DNA of 64,000 nt, taken from NCBI GenBank assembly GCA_004794785.1, contig SJOL01008837.1, forward strand, positions 272,223-336,222. Reading direction: 5' to 3'. The notes beneath the pieces are model-generated. The model was not told where the DNA came from, did no database searches, and worked only from the letters and a program-made list of their open reading frames with translations. Origin of the DNA: Opisthorchis felineus (lineage: Eukaryota > Platyhelminthes > Trematoda > Opisthorchiida > Opisthorchiidae). Shown piece after piece: positions 22,785-35,540 of the stretch (its first letter is position 1; each line of letters begins with the position of its first letter). The translations under genes were made by a program, and so were the position numbers.

Positions 22785-25700
22785 TAGTTGCAAAATGAGG
22801 TTTCTACCAAAAATTCACGAGGCCGTGTGTTTATGGATGGGGATTTGCATGAGAGAAGTGAGAGTGCGTTTTAGGGCGCTGTGCGAGAAAGAAAAAACAT
22901 TTTATTCCGTACAATCTTCGCAGGGCGAGGTACCACCCTGTTGTCCCAGTTTGAAGTGGGGAGTTTTTTGAGGGACTTTACCTGGAGGTTCTGGTTAAAA
23001 AACCTTCTGAACAGGTGCAGAACCCATACGCACTGATCCCCAGTACAACCGAAATGGTCACTTGACTTATAAAATCCTCATATTATTTTCCATTTAGAGC
23101 GATGCCCAACGAATACTAGAAGCTACTTGTTAGGTTATTGTTATTGCGATTCCTTTGATAGCTGCCAGCTTTCACGGTTATTCTCTGGCGCGGGGCTGTA
23201 GCTGACAAGCATTACAAAAATCACTCATACATGTACCTATCCAACCATCTAAGTAGAACGACTTTTATGCGCCAGGTTATGCGTGGCACGTTCAGACCCA
23301 CCTCTTGTGTGTCAGCTGATTTGGTGATCGATCGATAAATGGCCGCCTAGAAAAAGCAGATAGGCTATTTAAGCGACTAAAACACGATTCTAGGTTGGTA
23401 ACTAAACATACATTATTACACTTTTTTTGAGCTTTTTTTCGCGAAACTTCTTGGAACTGTTTAAAAAAGTATGTGCGGCTAGGAACTGTAATGTACTGAA
23501 TTTAACGAAGATTACAGTGATAGGCTCATTCTAAATATACAGATGCTGCTCAGCTCGGCACAGTAAAATCTAAGGTCACAAACCCTTTCAGAAAATGGGG
23601 TGAATTTACTGCCTATCTAAACCTGCAGAATATCCCATCTTGCTAACGTCCATTTCAACTTTAGGTGGTAATTTCAGCATCTGCTGTGTGTAGTATAGGA
23701 TCCACTCAGATGACTGCACTTTAAGGAGCACTGGATAACCACTGGGAACTGCTCTGGATGATGCTGCGATCACGTAGTGACTATATAACCGGTTTCATTG
23801 CTTGCAGTAGTATTGTGCACGGATGGGATAAAGATGGTCTATTTTTGGTATTCTAGTGGAACTTAGGAAGCCGAGAAAAAACTGAAAATGAACGTAAGAC
23901 AGTGGGTCAATTAACTGCAGAAAAGCTCTTACAGAAGTACTCATTTGTGCCAGCCCGCTAAAATTGCTGGGATTGTGTTTCAGAATTGTGTTTGGTAATA
24001 TGATAGCTCCGCATGCTGTGAAAGCGTCTTATATGCCTACTCCCTGCAGTCCAACCTCTAAAAATGGTCCGTAAACTCTAATATGTTTTCCTTAAAACTG
24101 AACCTTGAGGGAAATATCACACCTTACAGTGTCTTCCGCAGTGCCTGGATAAAAATACCAGTTCCCGCTATATAAAGCACGCTGGAATCTATCCGAAAGA
24201 ATCTTTTGTCATGCACAGGTGTCATTTTTTGGTGCATGATGAGTAAATCTGTTGATAATTCCATCCAATAAAGCTTGCTGTAAGACTAACTTCGGCTCTG
24301 TTAGAAACTGAAATATGCAACGAATACTACGGTTGAAGGAGATGAAGGTACAGATGAGCTGACGATCTAGAGCTCCTCAGGTGGTGATGAAAAATTCCTT
24401 ATTACCACGAAGAACTCCGTAGGAAATTACGAGGGATTGTTGCGGAAATTCGTGAAAAAGACTTTCAGCTACTTTCTGAAAGAAAAGCCTACAAAGGATG
24501 GGGTGTCGAATTCGCGAAGGTCCGCTGTATAGGGATAGTTCCAGAATCGATGGCAGTGCTTTCAACTCCGTAGTTCAAAGCAAGCCCTACAACCGCAGTT
24601 CTGAAAAGCCTTTTCGTCGTTTACACAACTTTCAGGACATCTACAATCACTTTTCGGCTCCTTAACGTCATGTCGCGCGATGAATCCCATAATTGACCAC
24701 GAACGAGCAATGACAGCAGAGCACTACTTAATTCCTGCTGTCTTGCTTATGTTGTACTTTTGTACAGTGCAGTAGCCGTTCCTTCTTTTAATTAATTAAT
24801 TACATGGTTGCACCGGATGGATGGAGTACCCAGCAACACAAACGAAAGTCAAAAGTGGCAGAAGAAACACGAAAAAGTCCGAAGATGATATAATCAACAC
24901 ACTATCCCCTTTTTGCCGAGAGGACTGGTTATCCTGTAAGTTACGTGAAAATTATAGCAGTATTTTACTATGGCTCGAAAGTGGACTAAAACTGACCGAC
25001 AAATTACACGTGGCTTCTCCTGGTTTCGAGCCTATCCGGTTGGTCGGGACCCGATACTCTTATCGATCCTACTTTCTCCTTGGACATAAGACTACAGATC
25101 GTAGATTAGACCACCGGTTCGCAAAAGGAGGCGATGTTTAAGTTAAAGTTGAGTGGATGTCTTGCAGTTGACGTTCTTTGATTAGATATGAAGCACAAAG
25201 GGGAGCAATCACCTGTCAATCTCAAAAAGTGGTAAAAACTGGTGTCAGGATTTGTGGGAGACACACCTGGGACCCAGCTGAATCACTCGTTTATGGTGTT
25301 TGGACGCACCAGACTGCTAGTTGTATGGTGTTAACAAAACTCCCGCATTTTACTATAAGATAAATTTGACTCTCATACCACATACACGTCACAGGTGTCC
25401 TCATATAGAAGTCTGCAACAGACCACAAGATCTTCATTGTTAAACAGCTTCTTACAGTTGGAGCAAAAGTAGAAAGCATAGTTGACCACATCAAAAGGTA
25501 TATAGCTACTAGATTTTAAGCATTGGTTGGCGAAGCCGGGCCCCACATGTTGTCACTTTCTTTGTCCTGTTCTTGCTGTTAGAATAACGTCTCGCACGAT
25601 GAAAGATAGCACCCGTCAAGAGACATCACGACAGTGTGCGAACTAGACTCATTAACTCCTTGGAGTTAGCATAAACTGTTGTGACAGTAGATGGGGCGTT

Positions 25701-27602
25701 TCCACACAAGCTAATATGAATTAAGACCAGCGAATTACCTGGGGAATGGATCGTAAATGAATTCCTTATGTAAAAAGCTATAGGACCTACCGTAAAATCG
25801 CTTTCAAAGCCCGGCGGTAGATGGTCAGTAGGATTGAGAGACTGCGGGTATATCACACTCTGCCTTAAGTTCGGCTTTTTAAACTCTGACATGTATGTGA
25901 TCCTTTTGTACTAACCCTTTAGGGAGTGACATTTTACATTGCAGTTGTCTCTTGTGTTCCAAAAAAAGATGACGCCTTCTGGAAAAAACCGGTCGAGCTA
26001 CGAAGATTACTGGCAATATGCTGCTTGTCACCCGAACCACACAGCAAACGGCTGATCACTATGGCGGTGCTAGTATGACAACACCGGTTGCCCACCTGCG
26101 TGTTTGCTCAAGGTTACTCATGGCACCACAACCTACGGTAAAGTTTCTACAGAGTAAAGTTAACGTAAAGTTCCAAGTCTCCAGTCTATTTGAAACTGAA
26201 GGAAAATATGAATCTGTGGTAATGAATGCGTTCTACTACAAAACTTCAGCAAATAACCGGTAAAATCCACATGGAATTGAACAGCCTCACAGGTACTCCC
26301 ACTAACAGTCAACAATATAGTCCAAAACTCACCCAGCTAAGCGATCTTAATGCGGGAAAACACATGGAGGAATGACCGTCGCCTGTTTCTATGCAACGAG
26401 TCCTTTGGTCTGTGTGAGAAGTTCAGTTAGGCAAAAACTGGTTCGATTAGAATAAAAGATGCTCAAACTACTTGGTGTATACTTCATCTACGTTGTCCAT
26501 TCTAACTAGATTGGACAGACAAGATGCGTGTAGATCCGTCAATATTTGCGTATCAGAACATAAGATGAAAAGATTTCTCAACTGGCTACTTGTTGACAGC
26601 TGTTTCGGAGCTAAACGAGCTGACTGGGGAAGAAATGCATACCAAGAGGTCAATAAGAACTAATTGTTGTGATTGTCCGTTTCTTTTGAATGTGGTCTTC
26701 ATGTGGAATGCAATATAATAACATGTCGTGAATGGTGTCGGCTATTGAAGCCTCGAACCAAAGCCTCTTACACAAAAATAAAATGTAAATGATACTTATC
26801 GCCGACTAAACTTGGTAACCGCGGTAAAAGATGTGTGTGGATGTAGAATAAGTGCTCAATTCACACTTCAGTCATGTGACTCACATTTCTCATACCTACC
26901 CTTCTCACAAACCGAATACCACGTAGCTGGGTCTACAAATAGCATGTGGAAAAATAAACTCAAATGCTCCGCAGATAGAATAGGCGTTCGCTTTGAGGCA
27001 GTCACAAGACGCATGTGTTTGTAGTGCATGCTACGACTTTGTTGGGCTAGCCTAACTCAAACTGAGGCACACCGGTTGAACATCTTTTCCTAATGTTATA
27101 ACTCCTGCATGCTCGTTCGTCGACCATTTGGAAAGACAGAAGTGGATAGCTACGCATCGGGGGCATACAGTTGACGGGAAAATCTAGGAGTGAAAGTGGA
27201 CTTTTCATTGAGGAGATCGGGAAAAGATGACATGCGTCAAAGGCAACATTTGTGTTCAGCTCGTGAGTCTCACTTTTGGATTTCAACATCCGCGGCCACT
27301 GAACAGCTGGCTTCATTCAGCTTATGGTACTGTGAACCACCGAACTAGTGAACACTATAACACTAACACACACTAAATTTTAGCACTACTACAAAGATAG
27401 CATTTCCGACCCGTGGTATAAAGTGTAGCCGGAAACTAGCGACAAACGTGGGGGAATGAAAGAGCATAAGAATATCTATGGTCCTTAATTTGAATGACAC
27501 ATTTGTCTAATACTGTTGTCTGGCAGGTAGGTGCACAAATTTCAAAATAGCTATATCCAGCAGTCCGACAATCCATCGGTTTTCAGTCGCTTTAATTGGT
27601 CA
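22785..27602. other. Long AT-richer stretch with no supported gene
   Basis: Frames are short (at most about 106 codons) and carry no recognised domain. One copy of the dispersed CAGCTGAATC repeat lies at 25268-25320. It is probably intergenic or intronic DNA. Confidence 0.5.
25268..25320 (+). repeat. Dispersed unnamed repeat, copy 1
   Basis: Core GGGACCCAGCTGAATCACTC followed by GTTTATGGTGTTT. It shares the core TGAATCACTCGTTT with the copy at 34385-34455. Confidence 0.6.
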
Positions 27603-27664
27603 TTATATATATATATATATATATATATNNNNNNNNNNNNNNNNNNNNNNNATATATATATATA
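27603..27664. repeat. (AT)n microsatellite containing an assembly gap
   Basis: Pure AT dinucleotides flank 23 Ns at 27629-27651. The true repeat length is therefore unknown, and the N count is probably a nominal or estimated gap. Confidence 0.98.
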
Positions 27665-29789
27665 ATGTTCCTGGTCTCATCAGATTGGCCGGTTTCCCGG
27701 GAGTTTAAAACAGATGTAACCTAACACATTTTAGTCAATCCCCGAATGGAGGTCGATTAGCTCTGCGGTGAGCATACTGACTGCTTGATCCTGACAAATA
27801 TGGAAACAGACAAATTTATGTGAATTGAAAACCCAAGTAACAGACAGAAAAACCGGGACAGAAATTGAGGGATTGGGAATCTACGGCCTCTCATTTTGAA
27901 TGCTCTTAATTTTTGAGCAACATTGCTAAAAATTGCAACTATTTAGGACCCACCAACACTGCGAATTTATCACCCATATACCTGACCATAATCTACTTTC
28001 CTGAACAGTAATTGTTTTTCCGTAAACAGCTACTATTAGAATAGGTTTCACCTCGACAGATAGGATTTATGCAAACTCGTCCGAACTCTTGTTGCAGACT
28101 GAAAAACTCAACTGGATCCAGTTTCGGTACTTTCACATGTAACTTTATCGATTGGCGGGTAATTCTACCTCACAGCCACTAAGTATTAACCTACAAAGTG
28201 TTTGGTATGCCAGAGCGATTTCACACAACTGCCGCTAAGATTAGCCGCACGGGACGTCCATCAGTACCCTGGATCGCAGCGTGACCGGGGTGAAGAACAA
28301 TCCGCTGCCTAATCTGTGGGTATGCAAATGTTGATTTCACTCACATGATGTTGCATACTGTTGCTGGTTGCTGGTTGCTAAACTCTTATAACGGTGTAAC
28401 CTCAAAACCCATGCTGAAGCCTGCTGCCGCTGAATATAAATTATCTCAGATTGAAACCATAAGGTTGAATTTCCAGTTTGATATTCTCCTGACCATGAGT
28501 CAACTGTTCTCATTCTTCAGACCAAGTATGGGGTCTTAGACTGTACGACTTCAGACTATACGAAGGTTTTATGAAAATTTTGAAGTCAAAATACAGAGTA
28601 GCAGAATCAGGTGTTACGCTTCGATCTTTCGGCTGCGGTGGCCTCATCATTCGGCTGACCTTCGAGTTAATCATGTGTAATTTCTTCTTCAACCCTTATG
28701 AAATGCGAATGGGGAAATTGCCTCTCGTAACAGATAACTTTCGAAACACGATAGGGATCTATGGAAGTCGGCTTGTTTTCCGTGGAAAACAGCACAAACG
28801 CAGACGCCATTTTGGTTAATATGTTGGGTTGCTGAAAATGATATTAATATGCAGTCGCATGTTTGTGTCCATTTTATTTATTTTCTGACTCCGAGTATTT
28901 GGAGTTCGTAATTGCGCCCCAATCTTGGTAACTTTTATCGTTTGTTGCGTGGATCAATCAATAAGGTTTGTTTATCAAAGTGTTGTCCTCATTGGTTCAG
29001 TTGACCTGAGAGTTGAGATCACAGAATGATGGAAACAGTTAGGGCGCAACTGTGTCGAGGGCCTAACGTTTGTACTAAAAAAGAGCAAACAAACTGAGTT
29101 TGTATTTTGCGAAATCTCCCCTGCTGAATCACAAGACTGGGTTGAATGAAGTTAGGTATAAGAAATCTGTTAGTACAGCCGAATGAATCTGCCATGTTTC
29201 TGGGACATAAAATGATACACTTGTGCAGTGATTCCCGCTAAGGCAAATAATCCACTCACCATAATTGTTATTTCATGCAGGGTACCTTCTTAAAATAGGA
29301 TGACATTCTTGAAAGAAAGATGTCTGCAGGATTCACTAATGCCATGGATGTTTTTATCGTTTATGTTCTGACTGCCACACGCCCTATTTTGCAAAACGGA
29401 TTGAGTGTGAATACTCGCTGGTCTTGCACGCTGCCCCAGCGGCAAAGTTTGCCTCCGACTAGCTCACATTACTACCTATTTTTTGCTACCCGTAACCTTC
29501 ATCAGCTAGCTGGACTAGCGGGTATAAACGAATGTAATACCACTTCGTGGATTTCCTCTTTGTTCTCAGCTGTAGCCAAAAGCATACTGCACTTCAATAT
29601 TTTTTGTCTGTTGCTCGGTGTTCACTATGAGCCACCAGACTGATTCAAACGCCCTGGTTTGGTGGAGTGTACCCAAGCGCATAAAGTTTAAACCTTGGAT
29701 TTTTCGGTCGGTAGTAGTGTCCACATAATTCGACATCGAAATTTATGATGATTCCATCTGCTTGCTTTCCAGCTAACAGAGGTGCGTGC
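27665..29789. other. Stretch with no supported gene
   Basis: Open frames reach about 107 codons (29320-29643) without similarity or clear splice context. A short GTTGCTG tandem lies near 28362. Confidence 0.45.
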
Positions 29790-29849
29790 GGCAGCGCGGC
29801 ACCCAATTTGATGAAACCAGCTATCGATCTGCATTGGTTTGTAATCAGA

Positions 29850-30475
29850 TTTCGTTGTGGTTGCCGGAGATCTGAATGTACAAGTGGGCAGGCTTAGCGC
29901 ATATAAGACTCAATTAGGTGGTCGACATGGACTGGACTAGGTAAGTACGGACAGTGACCAACGATTTCTTCAGCTGTGTGCTGACTGCAGGCTGTTTTTA
30001 TGTAGTAATAACTTCCGAAGCAGCTGAATTCGTCTGGCTACATGGTATCCTACAACAGCGAGCCGGATACGAAACTCTAATTGATAACATCGTCATCAGT
30101 TACCGGTGGCGCGGATCAATAACTGACTAGCGCTCGTTTTGCAAATTAGTTGTGGATTCTGACTATGCTCTCTTCCGGGGTTACTTCCCCCTTTGTTCCC
30201 CAGGGCCGCGTAAGGTGCAGACAAATCGGTTAGCAAGTGAGAGATGGGCAGATTCCGATATTAGACGAACTTACCAGAAGCGTTATCTGGAGTTTCTTCC
30301 AACTGCTACATCATCAGATGTGAATTTGTGCTGGGACGAGATCGCCAGCTGTTTGTTCAGTGCTGGGAATTTTGCCTGTGGCACGGCACCATCGGGCGCA
30401 TTCAAGCACTGGATAGCAGACCGAACGGTGGCACTGCTTAAATCTCGTAGTCAGCTTCAACCTGGGTCAACTTAG
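29850..30475 (+). pseudogene. RTE endonuclease C-terminal and inter-domain part of copy C
   Basis: Frame phrases are VVVAGDLNVQVGRLSAYK (GDxN endonuclease core), QLGGRHGLD, ending with LATWYP- and SYRWRGS-like remnants. Then an open frame 30152-30475 holds DSDYALFRGYF (SDH-type His box, here SDY), RWADSDIRRTYQKRYLEF and HWIADRTVALLKSRSQL. These fit the endonuclease end and the linker of the family. Confidence 0.72.
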
Positions 30476-31570
30476 AAACAATTTTTTTCCTTTACATGCA
30501 TAGGTGTCCCAGTAACCGCACTTGTTACAACCCCAACGAAAACATCCCAACAACCACTTGTCAGTTCCCTCCGAACATATATTAATTAACTTCTCGAGAG
30601 GAGCTGGAGGTCTTATCCTGAAGATCCGTTGTTCGAATGTACTTCTAACGTCGCGCTTTTCTATAACATCGTACTTTATTCTATTTGAGTGACAGATATT
30701 TGCCAAACAGGTGTACCGAGACACCGAATTGAATTAAGACCAAACCAATAAACTTTAGGCCGTCTATTGCACACATATATTGCGGTGGCATAGCGTCTTC
30801 CCTTATGCCAAATCAGACACTGTTATTTCAGGATCCTAGCTGGTCCTGCTGTCATTATGTTTGGCTTTTAGTTTCAAATGCTTGCAAGTTAATATTGGCT
30901 GAATACAGACTGACATTGTTGGCTGCGCAATGAGGAAGCCAACAAGTTATGCCCATCACATCATAATAACAGGTCTTCGAGATGTCAACCGAATCAGTAC
31001 TAATATCAGTCATTACCACTACGTACGGATGTGTGAATACAGCACAATGTTTTGAAATTCAACGAAGTTCCTGTTGCTCGCGCCCCTAAGGATCACCAGG
31101 CAGAAAAACGCGAGTTCATTTTGCCATTATGAAGGCTAGACTAAATGAATAACACATGCAAGTTAGAATAAGCCTATTCGAAAGCAAATGAACCAAATAC
31201 GTTGACGCGAGCCTCCGAGAATCGAGATCGAGAATTTTAAGTCTTTTACGTGAAGCCAGTCTATGCCAGAGCTGAGAAGCACTGTAAAGTGATTTTATTC
31301 TTATTGTAGTTATCACGAATGAGGCTGTAAGTCCTTTCGGTCAGCTTAAGTTGACGGACTTTTTGATTAGTGGCTTTCAACTAGTGGGTACTGTATATTA
31401 AAACGAGCGTTAGTTTAAGCTTCACTTTTTCAATGCAGGTATGCTATTGTGCGGTGCACATAGCCACAGCAATCGATCCCTCTGTAAAGCATCGCTAATT
31501 GAATACAAATGTTCGCCGTTAGGCTGCTGTACCAGAGCTGACAGTCCTTTTGTTTAGACGTCCTAGACGT
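30476..31570. other. About 1.1 kb of unrelated DNA interrupting RTE copy C
   Basis: The linker coding sequence stops at 30475 and resumes near 31581 with AKEMExAQKAGNARKLFQL-like sequence, with only some 35 residues of the family missing between. Nothing in the interval is recognised. At its right edge CTAGACGTAGGTACCATGGTTG nearly repeats a word beside the SINE fragment at 18.94 kb. It is either an insertion of an unknown element or the join of two fragments. Confidence 0.5.
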
Positions 31571-31580
31571 AGGTACCATG

Positions 31581-31850
31581 GTTGCCAAAGAAATGGAATA
31601 GGCGCAGAAAGCCGGTAATGCCCGAAAATTATTTCAATTGATCCGTGCGACCAGTCCCCGGAAACCACCGGTGAGCGAAACCGTCAAGGATCAGACTGAA
31701 GCGCCCATTTTGATTAAAGAATGTTTCGACCGTTGAGTCGAATACTTCGAACAACAGTTATCGTGGCTATCAGCTGCCACTGACCTGGAGCCCACAGTTG
31801 ACGTAGATACCTGGATGGTGAACCTGGAACTCCATAGGCTCTCGAATGTT
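31581..31850 (+). pseudogene. RTE pre-RT linker region of copy C
   Basis: The translation with one stop reads KAGNARKLFQLIRATSPRKP, PVSETVKDQTEAPILIKECF, a stop, VEYFEQQLSWLSAATDLEPT. This is the typical linker before the RT. It ends just before the breakpoint at 31869. Confidence 0.75.
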
Positions 31851-31861
31851 TATGACTACAT

Positions 31862-32197
31862 ATGTTAGTGAACATAATAAGCTCTTTGTATTCTCAGACT
31901 TCCAGACGTGTGAGAGTATACGGCGAGCTCTCCAAAGGCTTCCGCAAACAAAGTGGTGTCCGTCAGGGATGCTCACTCTCTCCAGTCCCATTTAACCTCG
32001 TGATCGATGAAATCATGAGACGAACGCTGGAAGGTCTCCAAAACCCCGGCGTTCAAATAGCCTGTGACGAAAACCCTGTCGATCTGGAATATGCAGCCGA
32101 CATCGTTCTCGTCTTCGAAGAGGAGGGGAAGGGGCAGGTGTTTTTGAATGAACTGATCAAAGTACTTTGTCATGTACTCTGCACCCACAAAGTGTAA
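31862..32197 (+). pseudogene. RTE reverse transcriptase fragment of copy C
   Basis: The frame includes IISSLYSQTSRRVRVYGEL, GVRQGCSLSPVPFNLVIDEI (motif B) and DLEYAADIVLVFEEE (motif C with YAAD). Motif A is missing because of the deletion at 31869, so no functional RT is possible. Confidence 0.87.
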
Positions 32198-32737
32198 GGT
32201 TATGCTCCTGAGCATGCGATCACTGAACAATCCACTTACAATCCATTCGAAGTCATGGAGCGTTTTATGTATCTCGGAAGTTGTATTAGTTGTGATTATA
32301 GTGTGACAGATCAGGTCAAAGCACGAATATGCGAGGCTTGGGTCATCTTTTCCAATTCGAGACACCTATTACTTCAAAGGGGTATATACTTGAATCTCAA
32401 GGGATGTATGAATCAGGCCACAGTACGGGCTGTTTTGTTTACAGCTATAAGACGGCCTGTTCGAGCAATCTAACCCAGACATCTTCAGGTGTTCGACAAT
32501 CGTTGTCTCACAACCATAGCTCGTGTGGGTAGGTGTCGGCGTAACCTAGACGAGGCAATTAGAAAGCGAGTTTTCGGTTGTACAACGGGTACTTCCATTG
32601 AAGAATGTGCCCAGCACCAGAAGCTGCATTGGTTGGGACGTGTTGCGTATGCCTATCCATCGTTTGCAAAAGCGAGTGCTGTTTTCCATGCCCGATTCAG
32701 AGTGGCGGAGACAGAGAGGTGGCCAACCCTTGACCTG
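31869..32737 (+). repeat. 869-bp identical inverted repeat, arm 2
   Basis: The inverted counterpart of 16828-17696; no difference found by eye. It carries the RT palm with the same YAAD mutation and the same frameshifts as copy A. Left of 31869 the flank is unrelated to copy A; right of 32737 it is homologous but strongly diverged. Confidence 0.92.
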
Positions 32738-32990
32738 ACAGGAGTATGAAAGAAATAACGAAAATGCTGGCTGCTGTCACCTTTCAGGATGGGGATCGGG
32801 TGATCCGCACTGCATCCATTAGGAGACGCTTCGAGATATGGCTACTAATCGATGTCGGTGATGCTCTTCTTTTCGGTTTTCATCCAGATTGCCCGAATGA
32901 GTGCCTCAATTTCAATTTTCAATTTATCAACTATAAAGCGTGTACCATAGGTAAATTGGTTCCAGCTGCTTTAGTTTTGCTCACCTGAAA
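32255..32990 (+). pseudogene. RTE post-RT C-terminal region of copy C
   Basis: Up to 32737 it carries the same tail as copy A (ERFMYLGSCISC, IARVGRCRRNLDEAI, KRVFGCTTGTSIEEC, KLHWLGR). Beyond that point it follows the family only loosely (MKEITKMLAAV, GDRVIR). The identity break lies inside this domain. Confidence 0.8.
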
Positions 32991-33261
32991 ACGGGACAAT
33001 TTTGGACATACAGCCAAGCCTTGGAGACGATGGTATGTTCGCTTAATTCGGGAATCGGGTATTTACTTATTGAAGGCGATAGCTTTGATGCACGAGCGCC
33101 ACTGACTGCGTGATGGGGAGTTGTAGGCACCTCTGAAGAATTGTGATGGGGAAGCACTATGTCCTTCCCCCTTCCAATTTTTTTCTTTGCCTCAAAATAT
33201 GGCTCTCAAATTAATCATAATTGTACGGCAGTGAAGCGTCGGTGTTTAAAACTGATGCTAT

Positions 33262-33365
33262 GCTGATGGTGAGGATGAGGGAGGAGGCTGATGATGGTGA
33301 CGATGGTGATGACGACAATGATAGAGATGATGTAAATGAGGATGATGAGTGTGATGTTGATTATT
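33262..33365 (+). repeat. GAT/GAG-rich 3' tail of RTE copy C
   Basis: Imperfect GATGATGGTGACGATGGTGA-type repeats follow the 3' UTR. The minus-strand copies end in the matching CATCATCATCGTCATCG on the plus strand, so this trinucleotide tail marks the element end. Confidence 0.75.
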
Positions 33366-33535
33366 GACTTGGAATGCTTTGGTTATATTAGTTAGGTTAC
33401 AGATACGTTCTCCATTCATTATTCATTGCCGATTGAAACCAATCGCAGGCTTTGGATCCGTTTTCAAGTTTAGCTGGTAAATGAATAACAAGGTTTCGGC
33501 GAATACAGGAATACACTCACTCAACTGGGTTTCCA

Positions 33536-33604
33536 CGGGAGACTCAACTGAATCTCTCATTTATGATATTCTTCAACTGAATGTGCTGCACAAAGGCTGC
33601 ACAA
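33536..33604 (+). repeat. Dispersed unnamed repeat, copy 2
   Basis: GAGACTCAACTGAATCTCTC, ATTTATGATATTCTTCAACT and GAATGTGCTGCACAAAGGCT; the longest and cleanest copy. Confidence 0.65.
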
Positions 33605-34384
33605 TGTTGTTATGGTCTACGCAGACAGACAAGCTTGGGGACGTAAAAGGTCCACGGCAGAAGAACTTTGCGCAGGTTGATATCTGGTCGAACATTCTTT
33701 CGTGTAGATGGTTCTCTCTTAATAGGATTGAACAGTAAAACTAAGGAAATTAAAAGAGACAGGGATTCCTTTAAAAGTGGGGTCTAATATGCCTGAAAAT
33801 GACGGATCCAAATAAATCGTATGGAATGGAAATAAGGAACATATTACGTTAACAAGAAAAATAGGAGAAAGTAGTTTAGGAGAGGGGCAAAACCCGAAAA
33901 CAGCGTGGTTCATTGTATGCTTTCAATCAGTTTTATGTAAAACGCCCACTACTTAAAACTTGATGACGTAGCACTGATTGCAGTTATTTTGGTTCAAGGA
34001 ACGACAGCTAACTCCACAATGAGTACTCTCCATTGTGTATCAAGCTCCCCAAAATTGACTTCCGTCAGAAAATGCATGCAGCGATTTTAACACATTCCAT
34101 TAGTATTCCTTACGAATCATGCCAAATAGGAAAAAACGTGGTTTGCTTTGTTCTTGATCTTTATCCCACAGAGACGATCCCACTCAGATGATATTGGATG
34201 GATAAAATCATAGCCCTCGAAAAGTAGCAGGACTAATTTCCATCCATAGAATATGAGTGGGAAGGCTGAACTCATTTGAGTTTATAAGAAAATTCCGACC
34301 AGCAGAAATCGCACTACTTGTCAAGGGAGAATCACCAGGCCGAATTATGCCGACTTACAAAAGGTAACACACCAACTGAAGCAT

Positions 34385-34455
34385 GGAGTGTTATTGTGTG
34401 TAATGTTCGGTTGAAGAGCATCACAAACGAGTGATTCAGCATGATTAAATTGAGT
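34385..34455 (-). repeat. Dispersed unnamed repeat, copy 3 (minus)
   Basis: Reverse complement reads CATGCTGAATCACTCGTTTG, TGATGCTCTTCAACCGAACA; it aligns with copy 2 over about 60 bp. Confidence 0.62.
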
Positions 34456-35198
34456 CTGTGTCAAAACCTTATTAGAATGCAAGTAAGTATATTTCGCAAA
34501 TTGCGTACGACTCGGGTTCAAGTAAAACACAGAGTTGACAGCAACTAGGGGGTTGCGCCTAGCTGGTGAACGCCAAGAAGGTCAAAGCCGGTTGAGAGTA
34601 ACCTTATGAGTAGTATCTTCCGTCAAGATAGCAAGTTCTGTTTCAGAATAAAATCTACGCCATTGGAAATCAGGATCTCTTTCACACACTCAGAATTATC
34701 ATGAAAGAAACGGGTCGACTGGCTGGAGCCCGATACTACTAGTATCCAGTGTCTTGTGTCATCTAAACATAAGAAACTAATTAACCTTTTGTTTATGGAG
34801 GATGAAAAATAGGGAAATCCATCTCTGTTAATCTGGATCTCCATTCGCTGGACCCACTAGACACGACAAGCTTTGTGCGTGCAGTTGCAAAATTCTTCCG
34901 ATTCATAATGCTTTAAAATGAAATTGGGCAGTAAACCTGGAGAGTATAGAAGTAATCTCTGCTTGTATTTTGTCACTGGACATAACAGATTGCATGTTCC
35001 ACAGTAAGTAGTACAAACCTTGAACTTTATCACTTGCCCGGTGGGCACTCTAATGAATGAAGTTCAGTAACCGCCTTTGATAAAGGGGTTTCTTGGACAC
35101 TTCTAAGCAATACTCAAGGCCTGAAGTTCATTTTTTGTCGGGAATATCCCTACTTTTTGGATATCCATTGCAACAACACTGCACAGGAGGGAAGAATA

Positions 35199-35290
35199 TA
35201 GTAATAGTAGTATATAATAATATATATGATAATAATAATATGATAATATATAATATATAATAATAGTATAATGATAATATAATATGTAAT
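35199..35290. repeat. AT-rich imperfect tandem (ATAATAT-like)
   Basis: Irregular TATAATAATATATATGATAA words with no other structure. Confidence 0.85.
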
Positions 35291-35540
35291 AGTGCAAACT
35301 GCCCTGATTAACGCAAATAGGTATACTATAGCACTGTAAACAGCCTATAAATCGCGTGGGAGAAACTTGATTAGCTTGATTTTTCGGACGAGGGTGCTAA
35401 TAAGGGATTATTTATCCAAACCTTGAGTACGAAATTCATAAACTAAACAGTCTAGTTTATTCAATTAAACCACATCTTACTTTGAGTTTAATTTGATCGT
35501 GAAGAGCAAGGCCTATTTTCAAACCCAAATGATGTTAACA

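Larger units (their letters stand above)
29790..33365 (+). mobile_element. RTE-type non-LTR retrotransposon, copy C (interrupted)
   Basis: Plus-strand order: endonuclease C-terminal part (about 29850-30130), inter-domain region (about 30150-30475), about 1.1 kb of unrelated DNA, the rest of the inter-domain region (about 31581-31850), RT (31869-32197), post-RT tail (32255-32990) and 3' UTR with a GAT-rich end (to 33365). It jumps from the inter-domain region straight to RT motif B, so the RT fingers and motif A are deleted. Stops and frameshifts occur throughout. It supplies the second arm of the 869-bp identical tract. Confidence 0.85.

Noticed and set aside
31973..32365. A 130-codon minus-strand frame, repeated exactly on the plus strand at 17200-17592.
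   Set aside because: It is the antisense shadow of the RTE reverse transcriptase in the 869-bp identical tract; its duplication reflects the repeat, not a conserved gene.
33262..33365. GAT-rich region as an acidic (Asp-rich) coding segment.
   Set aside because: It is the trinucleotide tail of RTE copy C; the minus-strand copies end the same way.
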